Assembly: GCA_030549175.1 (NCBI GenBank)
Contig: JAUKUA010000006.1
Span: 1,984,001-2,048,000 of the forward strand
DNA from: Lasiosphaeris hirsuta
Taxonomy: Eukaryota; Ascomycota; Sordariomycetes; Sordariales; Lasiosphaeriaceae
Length of the DNA: 64,000 nt
Reading direction: 5' to 3'
The translations under genes were made by a program, and so were the position numbers. Shown here in pieces: positions 22,925 through 33,564 of this stretch. Every line of letters starts with the position of its first letter. The stretch's first letter is position 1. The notes below the pieces were generated by a model that worked only from the letters and a program-made list of their open reading frames with translations, was not told the origin of the DNA and did not search any database.

Positions 22925-23660
22925 CGGCACCTCTCAGCAGGCTAAAATTGCAGTGCAAGTTGGACGACCTGCCGGCTGCATCCTCCACTCTGGTCACGGG
23001 GACTTCAAGGAGTACAGTACCACGAACGGTTCAACCACGACCCGGAGACCTGGGGGCCCTGCGATTGCGGCACCCACAAGAACCGGGGGCACATCTTCTC
23101 GTGCTCCCGGAACGCGAAGCTGTTGCCCACCTACAACGGTGGGCCACTGCAGATGGTGTGTGGAGGAGGTCTAAGAAGTGGCTCGACCTATTCGGGAGCT
23201 TCGCGGATAAGCTACCAAGAAGGAAATACTGGTGGCGACGAAAGCGGGAAGAAAATACCGCACAGATTAACGACGATGAGGAGGAGGCCCTGGCCGGGAC
23301 CTCGGCGGACTGATTAAAAGGAGGCTTTTCCGCTAAAGGGGGTTTTTGTGTACCTTTAGCGTTGCTTAGTGAGCGAGCCGGGCAGGTGAGGCCCGGAGAG
23401 CGGTATTCTTCCTTGTTATCGGGTGCGAAGGCCGGGGTGGGCCAGGGTATTGTCGGTCTGGGAACGCAAGATGCCCGGGGCCGCTTGCGACCGGGTCCGC
23501 GACCGGACCAGGACTCTCCTATTGGACTCAAGGTGGTGGATCTCCTTACCTCTCTATAAGGCTAGTTAGCGGCCTGGCGTTGTGGCTAACCACGCGAGTG
23601 GCCATGCCAGATATGGACCGGTTATGGGGTTAGGGCTATGTATGGGCAAGATTTTCATGC
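22925..23660 (+). mobile_element. 5'-truncated, decayed Tad-like LINE (3' end of RT ORF plus 3' UTR)
   Basis: On the plus strand, fragments read SGHGDFKEY, then HERFNHDPETWGPCDCG and HKNRGHIFSC (about 22990-23105), followed in another frame by RRSKKWLDLFGSFADKLPRR (about 23165-23220). The H-x-R-F-x-H-D and C-x-C-x7-H-x3-C layout is that of the C-terminal zinc motif after the reverse transcriptase in fungal Tad-clade non-LTR elements. At least two frameshifts are present (one near 23011-23020, where gtac is duplicated, and one near 23150). The GC-rich tail to about 23660 fits a 3' UTR. The upstream RT and endonuclease domains are absent, as expected for a 5'-truncated copy. Boundaries are approximate. 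Confidence 0.65.
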
Positions 23661-24719
23661 CTTGACTTTGAGGCAAAAGGGGGGGTTGGGGGGTGGGGAA
23701 TTGGCAAGGTCTCAAAAATGGGCATGGAGCCAACTGTTGACTGTTATTGGTATGGCCCGATGCTATGAATACATTGTGATTTCTCAGTTACTGATTCAGC
23801 ATTTATCCAAATTTCTTCAAGGAGGGTTTTGGGTTGAATCACTTGCTTCGAGCTTACCGAGGTAGATTTGCATACTAAAGCCGCATAAGTATTTTACCCG
23901 GCATCGTTTATCAGGCATGCACCCAAAACCCGGGATGCTAGGTAGTACAGTGGCCAATGTCGCTGGTTCCATCTCACACATCTCATAGAGACCGCCGTGG
24001 TTCCGCAAAAAGACAGGTTTTCAGCCCGTCTTGACCAGAAATCTTCATGAACCCAGTATCTCCAAATGGGTGTGCATCATATTTGACACGAAATCCACGT
24101 GCAGGCACTAATTGATAGAGACCAAGATGCTGGAGTGTGCCGTGTCTGAAGCGACTTTTGCTGTTGGGGTCATGCTTTCACAACAAACACTGGGCACCTA
24201 CCTAGTAACCGAAGCGATAGGAAGGCTGCGTCATCATACCGTCCGGCGTCAGGCCTAGTAAATGAAGCTGACCATTCGCTTCAATTAAGTTTGAGCTCTA
24301 CCGAGGTTCATATTAGCTGCTCGGCCCTTTATACATTCCCAAAAATACCTTCCTGATTGAGACTTGGAACTCGTAACCCCACTGGCCATAATATCCCGAG
24401 TGCCTAGACCATCAGACCCGTCGCTTTATGATTCGAGGAAATAGGCGAGGCTTGCCGTTATTCTCAGTCGAAACTCGCTACCAGAGGTGAAAGTTAATTT
24501 ATGTTTGTAGCTTGAGTGATAAACTGGAAGATATATCATTCCGTGCCTCAGATGGCTTCGCTCTTTGCAAAGTGTCTCAAGCAATCTTCTTGTATGAACT
24601 CCCGTACCGCCCTTTCGACTTGTTGAATCTTTGTGAAAATACATAGTAGGTGGGTCTACTCACAGTAACATCATTTCTCCCGCACAACATCCACCGTTTC
24701 GACTTCCATCATCTTCACT
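23661..24719. other. Intergenic, nothing recognised
   Basis: AT-richer spacer upstream of the secreted-protein gene. Only short frames; no RNA gene or TATA box that I can place with confidence. Confidence 0.4.
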
Positions 24720-25464
24720 ATGGTGAAAATTACATCGCTGGCTTTCATCGCCCTGGCCGCAGGCGTCATTGCAAGATCTACCACCGCCCCGGCAACAATC
24801 GAGAGCGCCAAAGCCGTAGCTAGCTCAGAAGTTCCCCTCAATGACGCCTTGAATGCCAACTTTCAAACCGGAAACGCTGTAACACCAGATCAGTTCGATA
24901 TTCTCTCAAAGTTCCGCCGCGCTCTCAATACAGCCGTGGTGCAGTTCAAGCACATAGTCAAGCGAGGGGAAGGTATTCATCTGGTGAACTGTGGAAATCA
25001 GTACTCTGCTGTCGTGGTAAGTCATCACTAATGTCTGCTGATCGACTGACGAGATGCCCATCTGACTTTGGCCCAAGTATTGTGAGAACGACGGCAGCTG
25101 CAATTTCTTTCCGGGGGGTGATAACCTGTGCATTCTGAAGAGCAATGGGCTGTTTGTATGGGAGGGTGGTAACAAAGGGTGCACGTTCAGCACGGGCACA
25201 AGGTTCACATGGAGCATCGGCAGCGATGCACAAAACCAGCGCAACTACACTCAAGTCGGGTATGTTTTTTCCTCCTCGCATCTCAGTCCTGATGTTGCTA
25301 TTCATACTCGGAGTTTCTTAAGGTGTCTGACATGCAGATCCATCCCTTTTAGGTCGGGCGATAACGGATTCAACAAATTCACCATTTTCAAGGACGACAA
25401 GCACACCATGTACAGGGATGGGAGCGGAAACCAGTGCAAAAGCATCTATTATTGTCTCCCTTGA
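24720..25464 (+). CDS. Small secreted cysteine-containing protein, unknown
   Basis: Exons 24720-25016, 25078-25259, 25353-25464; 591 nt, 196 aa. A signal peptide is clear at the start (MVKITSLAFIALAAGVIARS). A predicted pro-region of about 80 residues ends near a dibasic KR (HIVKRGEG), a likely Kex2 site. The mature part has seven Cys (NCGN, YCEN, GSCNFF, NLCIL, KGCTF, NQCKS, YYCLP) and many Gly, Asn and aromatic residues, suggesting a compact beta-rich fold. I do not recognise a family. It fits the profile of effector-like or antimicrobial-type secreted proteins by size and architecture only. It stands alone in gene-poor sequence. Confidence 0.75.
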
Positions 25465-26992
25465 TATCCGAAGCTGGAGCCGAGCTGTTGGGCCCCAACG
25501 TAGCCTCTATGTAACGGCGGGATAAATCGGAAAGGACCGCCTGTAACTTTGGGAAACGGAAGCTTTGCCACGGACCGATAATATAACGGCGGAAATGGAC
25601 CGGGATGTATGTACACATATATGGTATTTACATGAGATGCAACTGCAAAAACAAAACCTGAAACTTATCACGGTTGACCTTCCTCATTAGCCCATCGAGC
25701 TTGCGGCTTGGGGGCCAATGGGAGGCGGCGTCTGATAGGCAGCTATTCCCGAGAGGTGCAGGAGATAATATGATGTGACGTGAAATGTGGCGGTGCATCT
25801 CGATTCCTGGAGTCTCTCCGAGCCGTCGTGCAGCCCCTAGGAAAGTGGCGCTATCATGCCTCTGAAGACGCGTTGGATACTTATTTTAGAGTTGAACAAC
25901 CGACCGAGACCAACCCCGAGCCGTCAACTTCCAACCTCACACCCATTACTACCATACTCAGCTGTTGGGGCCAGGCTACCAAACCAAGACCCAAAATACG
26001 CCTATGCAAAACATGGTGTACGCCCCCACCGGCTGCACGCGCACGCCAACAACCAATACTTGGGTTCTGTCCTGTTTCAAAAGGCATCGCCAACATGATG
26101 TTTATCTACCTTTTGGGAGGCGAAGTGGTAAAGGAATACTACGCCATCGCAGGACTCTTCCCGGGCCCTTGAAGAAAAAAAGTCCGAGCCGGTGACGTGC
26201 AGGAACGGTTATGCCGCTCCAAGACACAACAGGGCGCCGCTACCACCTAGCGCATGTCATCGAACAATTCGGTAACTGACAGGGGTCGGTAACGAGGCCG
26301 ATGCAGGGCTCATAGGGAAGCAAACACGGGCCGCAGCATACGTGCATGCTTTCAATGTTTATGTTGACCGTGAAATATCGGACTGCCTAGGTACACATGA
26401 GAATATTGATAGTGAATGCAATTAAACTGCTCAACCAACACACCTCGGAAAGCATGAACAGTCCCGGTCTCGGCTCCCCCTTTGTGTGTGCTCAGCACAC
26501 ACACATCGCCATCACCAACGGGACAAGTCTCGAATGGCGACCCCGCATACATAATAGGGGCGCATAGGGCTGAGGCGGTGTCATTGGCCCCCTGGGCTCT
26601 CGCCCCCTTTTGTGGGTGTTCTGGACTGCAGCGAATCACAGGCTCAATGGGCCTAGTCGCTGATCACAGCACTCGGGTCGCGTGCCGTGCGATCTCAAAG
26701 GTGATTAATTGCTCCTATTATCTTGTGGAACCCTAAGGGCCCCGGTATCGCAAATCCGGGTGAGGTGAGCAGGCCGCTATAGGCCGCTATAGGCCGCTAT
26801 AGGCCGCTATAGGTCAGGGCCCGTCAAGGCCCGTCAGGGCCTGTCCAACAGGCCTCATCAACAACACCTCGTCCGATGTCAGCTTCGCTTTCGAGCGGGG
26901 TTGAGTGGTTGTGCGTGCAACGCGCAATATCCTGACGATGCATTGACTAAATGACCAGATCAACGGGTCTCCCTCAATGGCCGCCGACCTTG
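25465..26992. other. Intergenic, gene-poor
   Basis: No gene that I can support; the frames at 25780-26195 show no family pattern. Two adjacent decamer minisatellites occur at 26771-26844. Confidence 0.4.
26771..26844 (+). repeat. Two adjacent 10-bp tandem repeats
   Basis: Four perfect copies of aggccgctat (26771-26810) are followed directly by about three imperfect copies of a second decamer of the type cagggcccgt (about 26814-26844). They lie about 150 bp upstream of the TATA box of the Ecp2/Hce2-like gene. Confidence 0.9.
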
Positions 26993-27000
26993 TATATAAA
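26993..27000 (+). promoter_or_regulatory. TATA box of the Ecp2/Hce2-like gene
   Basis: TATATAAA, 105 bp upstream of the ATG at 27105, a usual distance for fungal TATA-driven genes; it predicts a short 5' UTR and strong, regulated expression. Confidence 0.7.
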
Positions 27001-27104
27001 GCTGCCCCCTTCGCCATGCCAAGTTGGAAAACCCCCGGCACATCTCTCCAGCCGAGACATCATACATCATCTCCAAGCCTTCAACCCCTCCTTACACACG
27101 CAAA

Positions 27105-27722
27105 ATGCCGTCCCTCCGACTGGTAGCACAGCAAGCCCTGATCGGCTTCGCGACCCTCGCGGCCGGATTCACCAGCAGTCCTCCGGCGGGCTTCATCGCC
27201 CGCTCCATCTCCCTCCCAGATGGCGCAATAGCCACCATCTACGAAAACCCAGCCCTCGCCTTCCGCGCCGCATCCGACGACTCCGCCAGCCCGAACCTCC
27301 GCCACGCCAAGCGGGTCTCATACCAGTCATACACCGGCACCACCGGCCGTAGCGACTACTGCGGCGAGGCGTACCCGAATTACTTCTATGGCGACGCGGC
27401 GGCGACGGCGAGCGACTGCCACGCGCTCGAGGTGGCGTATAACAGCCCCGTCAAGGGCTGGTGGGCCATCAACGCGGCCGAATTCGCGGCGGCCCCGGGG
27501 GGTGTCGTGACCCTGGCGACTTCGGGCACCTGCAAGTTTTCCGTGAAGACGTCAACGGGCACGCCCGAGTCGGCGCTGTTTGGTACCAATGACATTCACT
27601 TCTATCTCAACTTTGCGCAGCAGAGTGCTGTCAGTGGAAAGATCGGGGCGGAGGCCAGCGTGTCGTGTAACAAGGCGCCTGGGGTGTTTGTCAGTTTGAC
27701 TTGGAAGATTTCCAAGGCGTAG
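27105..27722 (+). CDS. Secreted Ecp2/Hce2-like effector-family protein
   Basis: Single exon, 205 aa. N-terminal hydrophobic signal (MPSLRLVAQQALIGFATLAA), a short pro-region ending in a Kex2-type HAKR site (about residue 69), then a compact mature domain. Its pattern fits the Hce2 domain (homologues of Cladosporium Ecp2): SDYCGEAYPNYF, ASDCHALEVAY, a central WWAINAAEF, GTCKFSV, and FGTNDIHFYLNF, ending with ASVSCN. Four Cys lie in the mature domain (YCGE, SDCH, GTCK, VSCN), enough for two disulfides. In this family some members act in the host plant and others in competition between fungi; which applies here cannot be told. A TATA box lies 105 bp upstream. Confidence 0.75.
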   Translation: MPSLRLVAQQALIGFATLAAGFTSSPPAGFIARSISLPDGAIATIYENPALAFRAASDDSASPNLRHAKRVSYQSYTGTTGRSDYCGEAYPNYFYGDAAATASDCHALEVAYNSPVKGWWAINAAEFAAAPGGVVTLATSGTCKFSVKTSTGTPESALFGTNDIHFYLNFAQQSAVSGKIGAEASVSCNKAPGVFVSLTWKISKA

Positions 27723-27939
27723 AACCGGATGGCTGATGGTTGGATTGGGGATAAATACGGCTTGGATGGATGCGAGGATTTGGTAGGAATGGAGATGAAC
27801 ACCCACCTTGCCTGTAGCGCAAGGGGGCCCATTGAGGAGTGCCCAGGGATGACCGACAGGTCTAGTTTATTGGCCGTCAAATATGAACAATATTCGCGAC
27901 ATGTTCCACGTATTGTTTCTCAAAAGAGCCAACGAGTCC

Positions 27940-28413
27940 TCAGTGACCAGACTCGGAACGCTTGAAATTGATATCCCAGCTGAACAAGGTAAACTTCCAA
28001 GCTCCCCAACCGAGCTTGAAGTCGAACTGACTTGACCAGCTTTGCGTTGTCTGCATGTCTTGCGAATGCCTCTCGCCGTCTTCATCATGGTTTTCACTTG
28101 AGGCTGTCACGAGTTCCCACTGTCGGTCATCACTCGTGCCGCCGTCTGGGTGGCGATGCAGGGATGAAGGCTCAGACCGTCGAACAACCTCGGTAGACCC
28201 TGAAATACCTTTCTCGGCTCCTTTCTCATCTGCCAAAGTCTCATGGTCCGGGGTCGTGCTACCATCCCGAAGAGAGTTGGATTCGACATCGGATCGAGCG
28301 GTGACGTCAGTGCCTATCCCTGTGGCCCTCGACTCAGTCTTCACTCGGTCTGGAAGCAATCAAAAGGGTGAAAGACCTGCTGCAATCCGGAAGGTACCTC
28401 CTCTCTGAGCCAT
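27940..28413 (-). CDS. Short acidic hypothetical protein
   Basis: Two-exon model: 28413-28398 and 28349-27940, 426 nt, 141 aa. The first exon is only 16 bp (MAQRG), with donor GTACCT and acceptor CTTCCAG. The product is hydrophilic, rich in Ser, Asp, Glu and Thr (RSDVESNSLRDGSTTPD), and ends with an aromatic patch (FDFKLGWGAWKFTLFSWDIN). No domain is recognised. Support is limited to an intact frame, plausible splice sites and a protein-like C-terminus, so it might not be a gene. The Ecp2/Hce2-like gene lies convergent, about 220 bp away. Confidence 0.4.
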
Positions 28414-29249
28414 CTTGCTGTCTCGATCTAGACTTTTGCGGCGACTATGATCTTTTGGTTGATGCAAAATGCAAAGGGTCGAAACCTCAAGGAAAAGCAG
28501 CGGAAGGATCTCGGTGGCGCGTTCTTGCCGATTTGACACCTGACCCCTCAGGCACCTCAAACACGTCACGCTCGGCAATTCAAAGTCGGGCAGTCACCAG
28601 CTGGAGTACCTACAAGAAAGGCGGCAAGGGGTAATCCGTACCATCCATTCCCCAGAACAGCCTGAGAGAGGTGGGTGTACTCCTGCACTAAAATTTTCGA
28701 CTGCCTCAATTGAAACGTCACGATCAATGGACTTCTTTTTTATCAACGCACAGCCAGTTTGAACTCTCCAATGGATTTATGTAGCAACTTTTGCTACCGC
28801 GGTCCGCAACCGACTGGAGATATGCGCCAAAAATTGCCATTTTTATAGAGAGCTGAAGACAAGTCGGCTCGGAAAACACGAATGCCAGAATTAGCAGGTG
28901 CGGTCTACTGTTCTGGAGCAACCTCGTGGAAAATGCGGCACTACCGAAACCGCCTCTATGATTCGAATGCTACGGAGAAATATAGTAAAATAAATGGTAT
29001 TGCACATGCCTTGTAGGCGAAGTGCTGAACCTGTGCTGCGGCTCTGAGTGCTAAGTCGTCCGGCGTGAGTCACTGCGGCGAACCACCTTGCAGAATACGT
29101 GCAGTCAGCTCGGCGTGTTAGTGCCGACACAAGATCGCACAAATAGCAGCACTTCGACCCAACTTCCCAGTCGAAACCAGAGTGCCGAACCCTCCCTCAG
29201 CCACCACCGTTCCAGCTGCAGCACTCTCGTATCAAGGGCTCCAGCTACC
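28414..29249. other. Intergenic, nothing recognised
   Basis: Divergent region between the acidic hypothetical gene and the methyltransferase gene; it should hold both promoters. No clear motif. Confidence 0.4.
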
Positions 29250-30319
29250 ATGTCCGCCCCCGAGCTCGCTAGCGACGCCCTCTCCCGCTGGGAGAACTGC
29301 GCCGCCTTCTGGGACCAGACGATCGGGCGAGATGGGAACAAGTACTGGAAGGTTTTGCAGGAGCCCTGTCTAGGCCGGCTCCTCGGAGACCACCTTGCCA
29401 AGCCGGCGGCTGCGCTGGAGCTGGCCACGGGGAACGGCCTCTGCGCGCGTTGGCTGGCGGACCGAGGCGCCTCGGTGCTTGCTACCGATGGGAGTGACAA
29501 CATGCTCGAGATTGCTAGAGGTCACATGGCTGGCCGGGATGTCGAGCTGCGCAGGCTGGATGTGACGAGGGCCGACGAGTTTGAGGGGCTGGCGCGGGAG
29601 ATCAAGGAGGGGGTGAGTCAGATAGGATTCATTGCTGTGATGAGAAAGTCGTGCGGGTGTTGGCTTAGGTTGCAAGAAGCCGTGCACTGCTGACTTGACA
29701 CACGGATGCAAGGCCGGTACTCGCTTCGATATCGTCCTCATGAACATGGCCATCATGGACATCGCGACGCTGGAGCCCCTCGCACAGGCACTGCCGGGGC
29801 TACTTGCTCATGACGGAGTGTCAGTCCCTGTGGCACCCCCAGTAGCCACGGCCTCACTGACTCTTGTCTCCAGTTTTGTCGGAACCATCCTACACCCAGT
29901 CTTCTTCACTTCGGGCGCATCCAAGAACATCCAGGTCCGGTACAGCCAACAAACCGGCGAACTCGAGGTTGACCGCACACTAGTGCTGAAGAATTACATG
30001 TCGGTCCCGCCGGCAAAGGGCATCTTCAAAGACGGCCAGCCCCAGAAACAGGTCAGCTCCCCCCCTCCCCTTTTATGCTACTCCACTTATCCTTCCAACC
30101 CCTACATGCCCCGAGAACTAACGACCGCCTAAACAGCTTTACTTCCATCGCCCAATGGGTGAACTTTTTGTCGACTTTTTCAGAGCTGGGCTTGTCGTCG
30201 ACGCAATCGAGGAGTTGGCTTTCACCGAGGCCGACAGGGTCGACAGTCGCATTGATGCCACTTGCAACTTCACGGAACTTCCCGTCATCCTAGCATTCCG
30301 CCTGCGGGCAATTCACTGA
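29250..30319 (+). CDS. Class I SAM-dependent methyltransferase
   Basis: Exons 29250-29612, 29713-29819, 29874-30051, 30137-30319; 831 nt, 276 aa. Motif I is LELATGNGLCARWLA (about residue 56) and motif II lies near ASVLATDGSDNMLEIA, whose Asp would bind the SAM ribose. The post-II region has DVELRRLDVT, and a motif IV-like DIVLMNMAIMDI follows. The C-terminal part (YFHRPMGELFVDFFRAGLVV) resembles the substrate side of small-molecule methyltransferases of the UbiE/Methyltransf_11 type, where the late 'HRPLseyvnaLleaGF' motif is typical. The substrate is unknown. There is no signal peptide, so it is presumably cytosolic. No biosynthetic cluster genes flank it. Confidence 0.88.
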
Positions 30320-30633
30320 GGTGAAACATTGGCGTAGTATTGAGGAAATTATGTATCTTTAAGAAATTGGCACTGGCGAGTTTGGTTTCTCATCGTGCTG
30401 AACGAGATTGACACTGGCAGGTTCAGAAGCAAGTTGAGCGGCTGAGCAGCTAAGATGCTGCCAAGCATTCCGAGTGGAGAAAGATACACAATTAGATTGA
30501 TCAATTATTACGGTGGCTAGTATGATGTAAAACGCCTAACGGCTGGCTCTTTTCTATAGCCTATGGCAACCAACCCGAACAAGCGAAGAAACAACCTCCC
30601 CTCAGTCCAGCCCCTAGCAGAGCCCCTGAGTTG
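30320..30633. other. Convergent 3' intergenic gap
   Basis: About 310 bp between the methyltransferase and bHLH genes; nothing else seen. Confidence 0.5.
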
Positions 30634-32166
30634 TCACATGCCCACTTGCATCCCCCTTGCCTTCAATTGGTCCAGCAACGCTTCCTTCTCCTCTCTCAGC
30701 GTCTCCCTCTCCTGCGTGAGCGTTTCAATGCGCCGCCTGGCCATGTCCAGCACCTTGGCCTTGTTGATCGTTTTCCCCCCAACACTGACATGGCCTTTAC
30801 CGCCGCCGACGACGCCCTGGTTATTATTCTCAGCCGCCGCATGCTCCAACTCATAATCGCCATCCGCGTCGAGGTCGTACTGCTGCCGCGCCGGCGATTT
30901 GACGGCGCCGGACCCCTCCGACTCGATGCGCAGCACCGCCTGCAGGCTCTCAAACTGCTCGTTGAGCTTGTTGCGGTACTTCTTCCCGATGCGATTGTGC
31001 CACTGGCGCATGCGGGTCTGGTATTCCTCCAGGGTGGGACACGGCGCGCCGCAATCGGGCCCGTCGTCGAAATCCTGGCCGGGGAGGTCCGGTCGGGCCG
31101 GGGATACGGATTTTGACTTCCTCGCCGCATTTTTGGCCTGTGCCGGCGATTTGCTCGCGGGGGAGGGGGGCTTGCCCGCTGGCACCTTCTTCGGCTGCGT
31201 CCTCCCCCTCTTCGCACTGGGGCTGGTACCGGCACCCGCTCGGCGCTTGGTGCTGGTGCTGACGCTGGTGCTGACGCTGGTGCTGATGCTAGTGCTGATC
31301 ATGCCGGCTTTGCTAGCGCTGCTGCCCGACTGGCCGGGGCCGAGCAGTAGCGCACCCGGGGTGTCAGTGGCCGTGTCGACGGGCTGGCCCCCCCTGTGAA
31401 AGGGCGGCTCGGGCTGGGCAAAGGTCGGCACCATCTCGTCGCTGGCCGGTGCCGCATCCACGTCGACGCTCGCGGGCCGGGGCGGGGAAGCGGAAGCGGG
31501 CGACGGCGGCAGAGCGTTTGGCTTGGCCCTCGACCTTTCAGGTTTTTCAGGCTTGGGCCTGCCCGACCCCCGACGACCAGGGCTCGGAATGGCCAGCCGC
31601 CGTGGTGATTGGACAGCTTGGCGAGCATCACCTGCGGTGGCTGTGTGCATCCACGTGACGTTGCTGAGTTCGTCCAGTTGCAGCGGGGGATGCAGGGCGG
31701 CGAATGCGTCCCCGCCGGCGCCGTGGGCGAGATCGAGAGCGAGATCGATGGCATCGAGACCATCGAAGCCATCGAGGGCGCAATTTGGCGTCGTGGTCCC
31801 CAGATCAAAAAGATCCGGCTCTGGTGATAGGGCCGATACCCCTGAGCTAGGCGGCGACAGGAGACCAAAGTTGGCCGCCGAGAGATCTACTGCAAGGGCA
31901 GCCCAGGGTGCAGCGTGGGATGTCGGACCGATCTGTGGAACTTGAACGGGATGGATGGTGCCATCGAGGCCGAAGCTATCGCCAAAGTCCCAGCCGACGA
32001 GATCCCCTTCATAGAGCACATGCGCCATCGTTCTGTGCCGATAATGAGCTTCATCATCCAGATAACACGGTGCCAGGCACGGAGAGGTTGCCTTATCGGG
32101 ACTGAGCTCTGGGCCGCACAGGGCGCCGTCATAGAGCACCGAATCCATTGCTCCCCACGAAAACAT
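30634..32166 (-). CDS. bHLH-leucine zipper transcription factor
   Basis: Single exon, 510 aa. The N-terminal 250 residues are acidic and hydrophobic with an activation-domain look (DLGTTTPNCALDGFDGLDAI). A long Ser/Pro/Ala/Lys-rich linker follows with an STSVSTSVSTST repeat and basic KKR-type clusters (probable NLS). The C-terminal bHLH has a basic region and helix 1 (RIGKKYRNKLNEQFESLQAV, about 400-420) and helix 2 (INKAKVLDMARRRIETL, about 477), continuing into a zipper-like TQERETLREEKEALLDQL. The loop between helices is about 55 residues, much longer than the usual 6-15. This layout is seen in fungal bHLH regulators such as the SREBP-like and phosphate/NUC-1-like groups. Target genes unknown. 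A long leader region upstream (32.2-33.5 kb) may carry regulatory sites. Confidence 0.85.
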   Translation of the reverse strand: MFSWGAMDSVLYDGALCGPELSPDKATSPCLAPCYLDDEAHYRHRTMAHVLYEGDLVGWDFGDSFGLDGTIHPVQVPQIGPTSHAAPWAALAVDLSAANFGLLSPPSSGVSALSPEPDLFDLGTTTPNCALDGFDGLDAIDLALDLAHGAGGDAFAALHPPLQLDELSNVTWMHTATAGDARQAVQSPRRLAIPSPGRRGSGRPKPEKPERSRAKPNALPPSPASASPPRPASVDVDAAPASDEMVPTFAQPEPPFHRGGQPVDTATDTPGALLLGPGQSGSSASKAGMISTSISTSVSTSVSTSTKRRAGAGTSPSAKRGRTQPKKVPAGKPPSPASKSPAQAKNAARKSKSVSPARPDLPGQDFDDGPDCGAPCPTLEEYQTRMRQWHNRIGKKYRNKLNEQFESLQAVLRIESEGSGAVKSPARQQYDLDADGDYELEHAAAENNNQGVVGGGKGHVSVGGKTINKAKVLDMARRRIETLTQERETLREEKEALLDQLKARGMQVGM

Positions 32167-32680
32167 GGTTGCGACAAAGGAGGCAGAAATATATCTCGAA
32201 GCCGTGGGATGAGACGACCCCCAACCTCGGGCCGTTTTGGTCGACCCCGTCGTCCTTTATACCGGCCACCGGCTGGGCCAGCTCGCGCGGTAACGCCATG
32301 CAGACACACTGCTGATGCGATAGCTGTCTGGCCAGATGAATGGGAATGGCTTCGCGCCATCCCCTCGGGATTACTCGCCGTGCTTCTTGATTGTGCCATC
32401 TCGAGCAAGCCAACCACCAATCGAACATGTTATCAGAACAGGGTCCCTATCAGCGCGTCCCGTGCCGGCAGGTCGATGCCGTCCGATCGCCGTAGGGAAG
32501 CTCGATCCCCCGTGTCCATGCAGCCCGAGAAACTTCTGCAGTTCTGCAAGCGGTGCAGAGTTTGCAGGCCGGGAGGCGCTGGTGTTTTGGGGCCTCGGCT
32601 GCCTGCCAATGCCGTCATGACGTTGGTGACGTCTTCCCCTCCTTCCTCGACTCGCCAAGCGTCGGATGATTGACTCCGTG

Positions 32681-32724
32681 CCACTGAGGGTCCCCCGGGG
32701 GGGGGGGGGGGGGGGCCACTGAGG
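32681..32724 (+). repeat. G19 homopolymer flanked by 9-bp direct repeats
   Basis: CCACTGAGG at 32681-32689 and again at 32716-32724 flank gtccccc plus G19. This looks like a duplicated short segment with slippage expansion between the copies. Confidence 0.85.
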
Positions 32725-33233
32725 ATACGTGGGCGCGAGTTGCAGGACGCACCCTGCGCGGTTCTGTGCTGTGTTGTGCTGCGGTGCTGCGTCGGGGAGG
32801 ACCCACCGCGCAGAGATCGCCCCTCGGGGCCTGTGGCTGCCAGTCGTCGAATGCCTACAGAGCGTCAACGTGCCTCTGGTCTCTCGCGCGCGAGCGCGGA
32901 TCCGTAGCTCGCGAGCAAAAGCCATTGCCATTGCTGGGCGACGCAAACAGCAGTTAGGTCCAGCAGTATCCACAGAGAGAGAGTGCAGAGGCTGCAGACA
33001 GTGGCTTGGACCCCTTTTCCCTAAAACGGCAGCACGTCGCGGCTTTGGCTTGCAGAGCCGCGAATACCCTGCGGGCCGGGAAGGGGGTCACTGGGGGTCA
33101 ATGGATATGTAACCTCTGCTCAAAATTCCCATGCTGACCTCCCCAGCCATTGTGAGACACGCCGTTTCTAGAAAGGTCCAAGACAGACCAAGACAACGCA
33201 TTCGCGTGATAAGGTAGCCCCGTCCCACTTTCC

Positions 33234-33261
33234 TTTTTTTTTTTTTGTTTTTTTTTTTTTT
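33234..33261 (+). repeat. T13-G-T14 tract
   Basis: Pyrimidine tract in the spacer between the bHLH gene and tRNA-Glu; could be the complement of an old poly(A) tail, but no element is recognisable beside it. Confidence 0.9.
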
Positions 33262-33564
33262 GCAGCAATGGCTCGCCAGCAGAGCAGACGTGTGGACGGA
33301 AGGTGACGCCCAACTGCAATGATAAGGTTCGCCGGGATCTAAGAAAGGGAAGGAGCCCACCAAGACGAACGGGTACTTACTTGCTCCCCTCGCAAATCCC
33401 GCAGGAAAAAAAAACGCGGGAAAATGTTTCTCGGATGGTAGTTGGTGGCCTGGCTGGCGAATCATGGCTGCTTTCTTCCCTACGAAGAAAACAATAAGAA
33501 TACACGGAACTCAAGCTGGAACGAAAACTCGGCCAAAGGCAAAAGATAAAATCCGAATCGCTTT

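Larger units (their letters stand above)
32167..33564. other. 1.4 kb intergenic with G19 and T-rich tracts
   Basis: 5' flank of the bHLH gene. It contains a G19 run (32697-32715) bounded by CCACTGAGG direct repeats, and T13-G-T14 (33234-33261). No gene supported. Confidence 0.5.
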
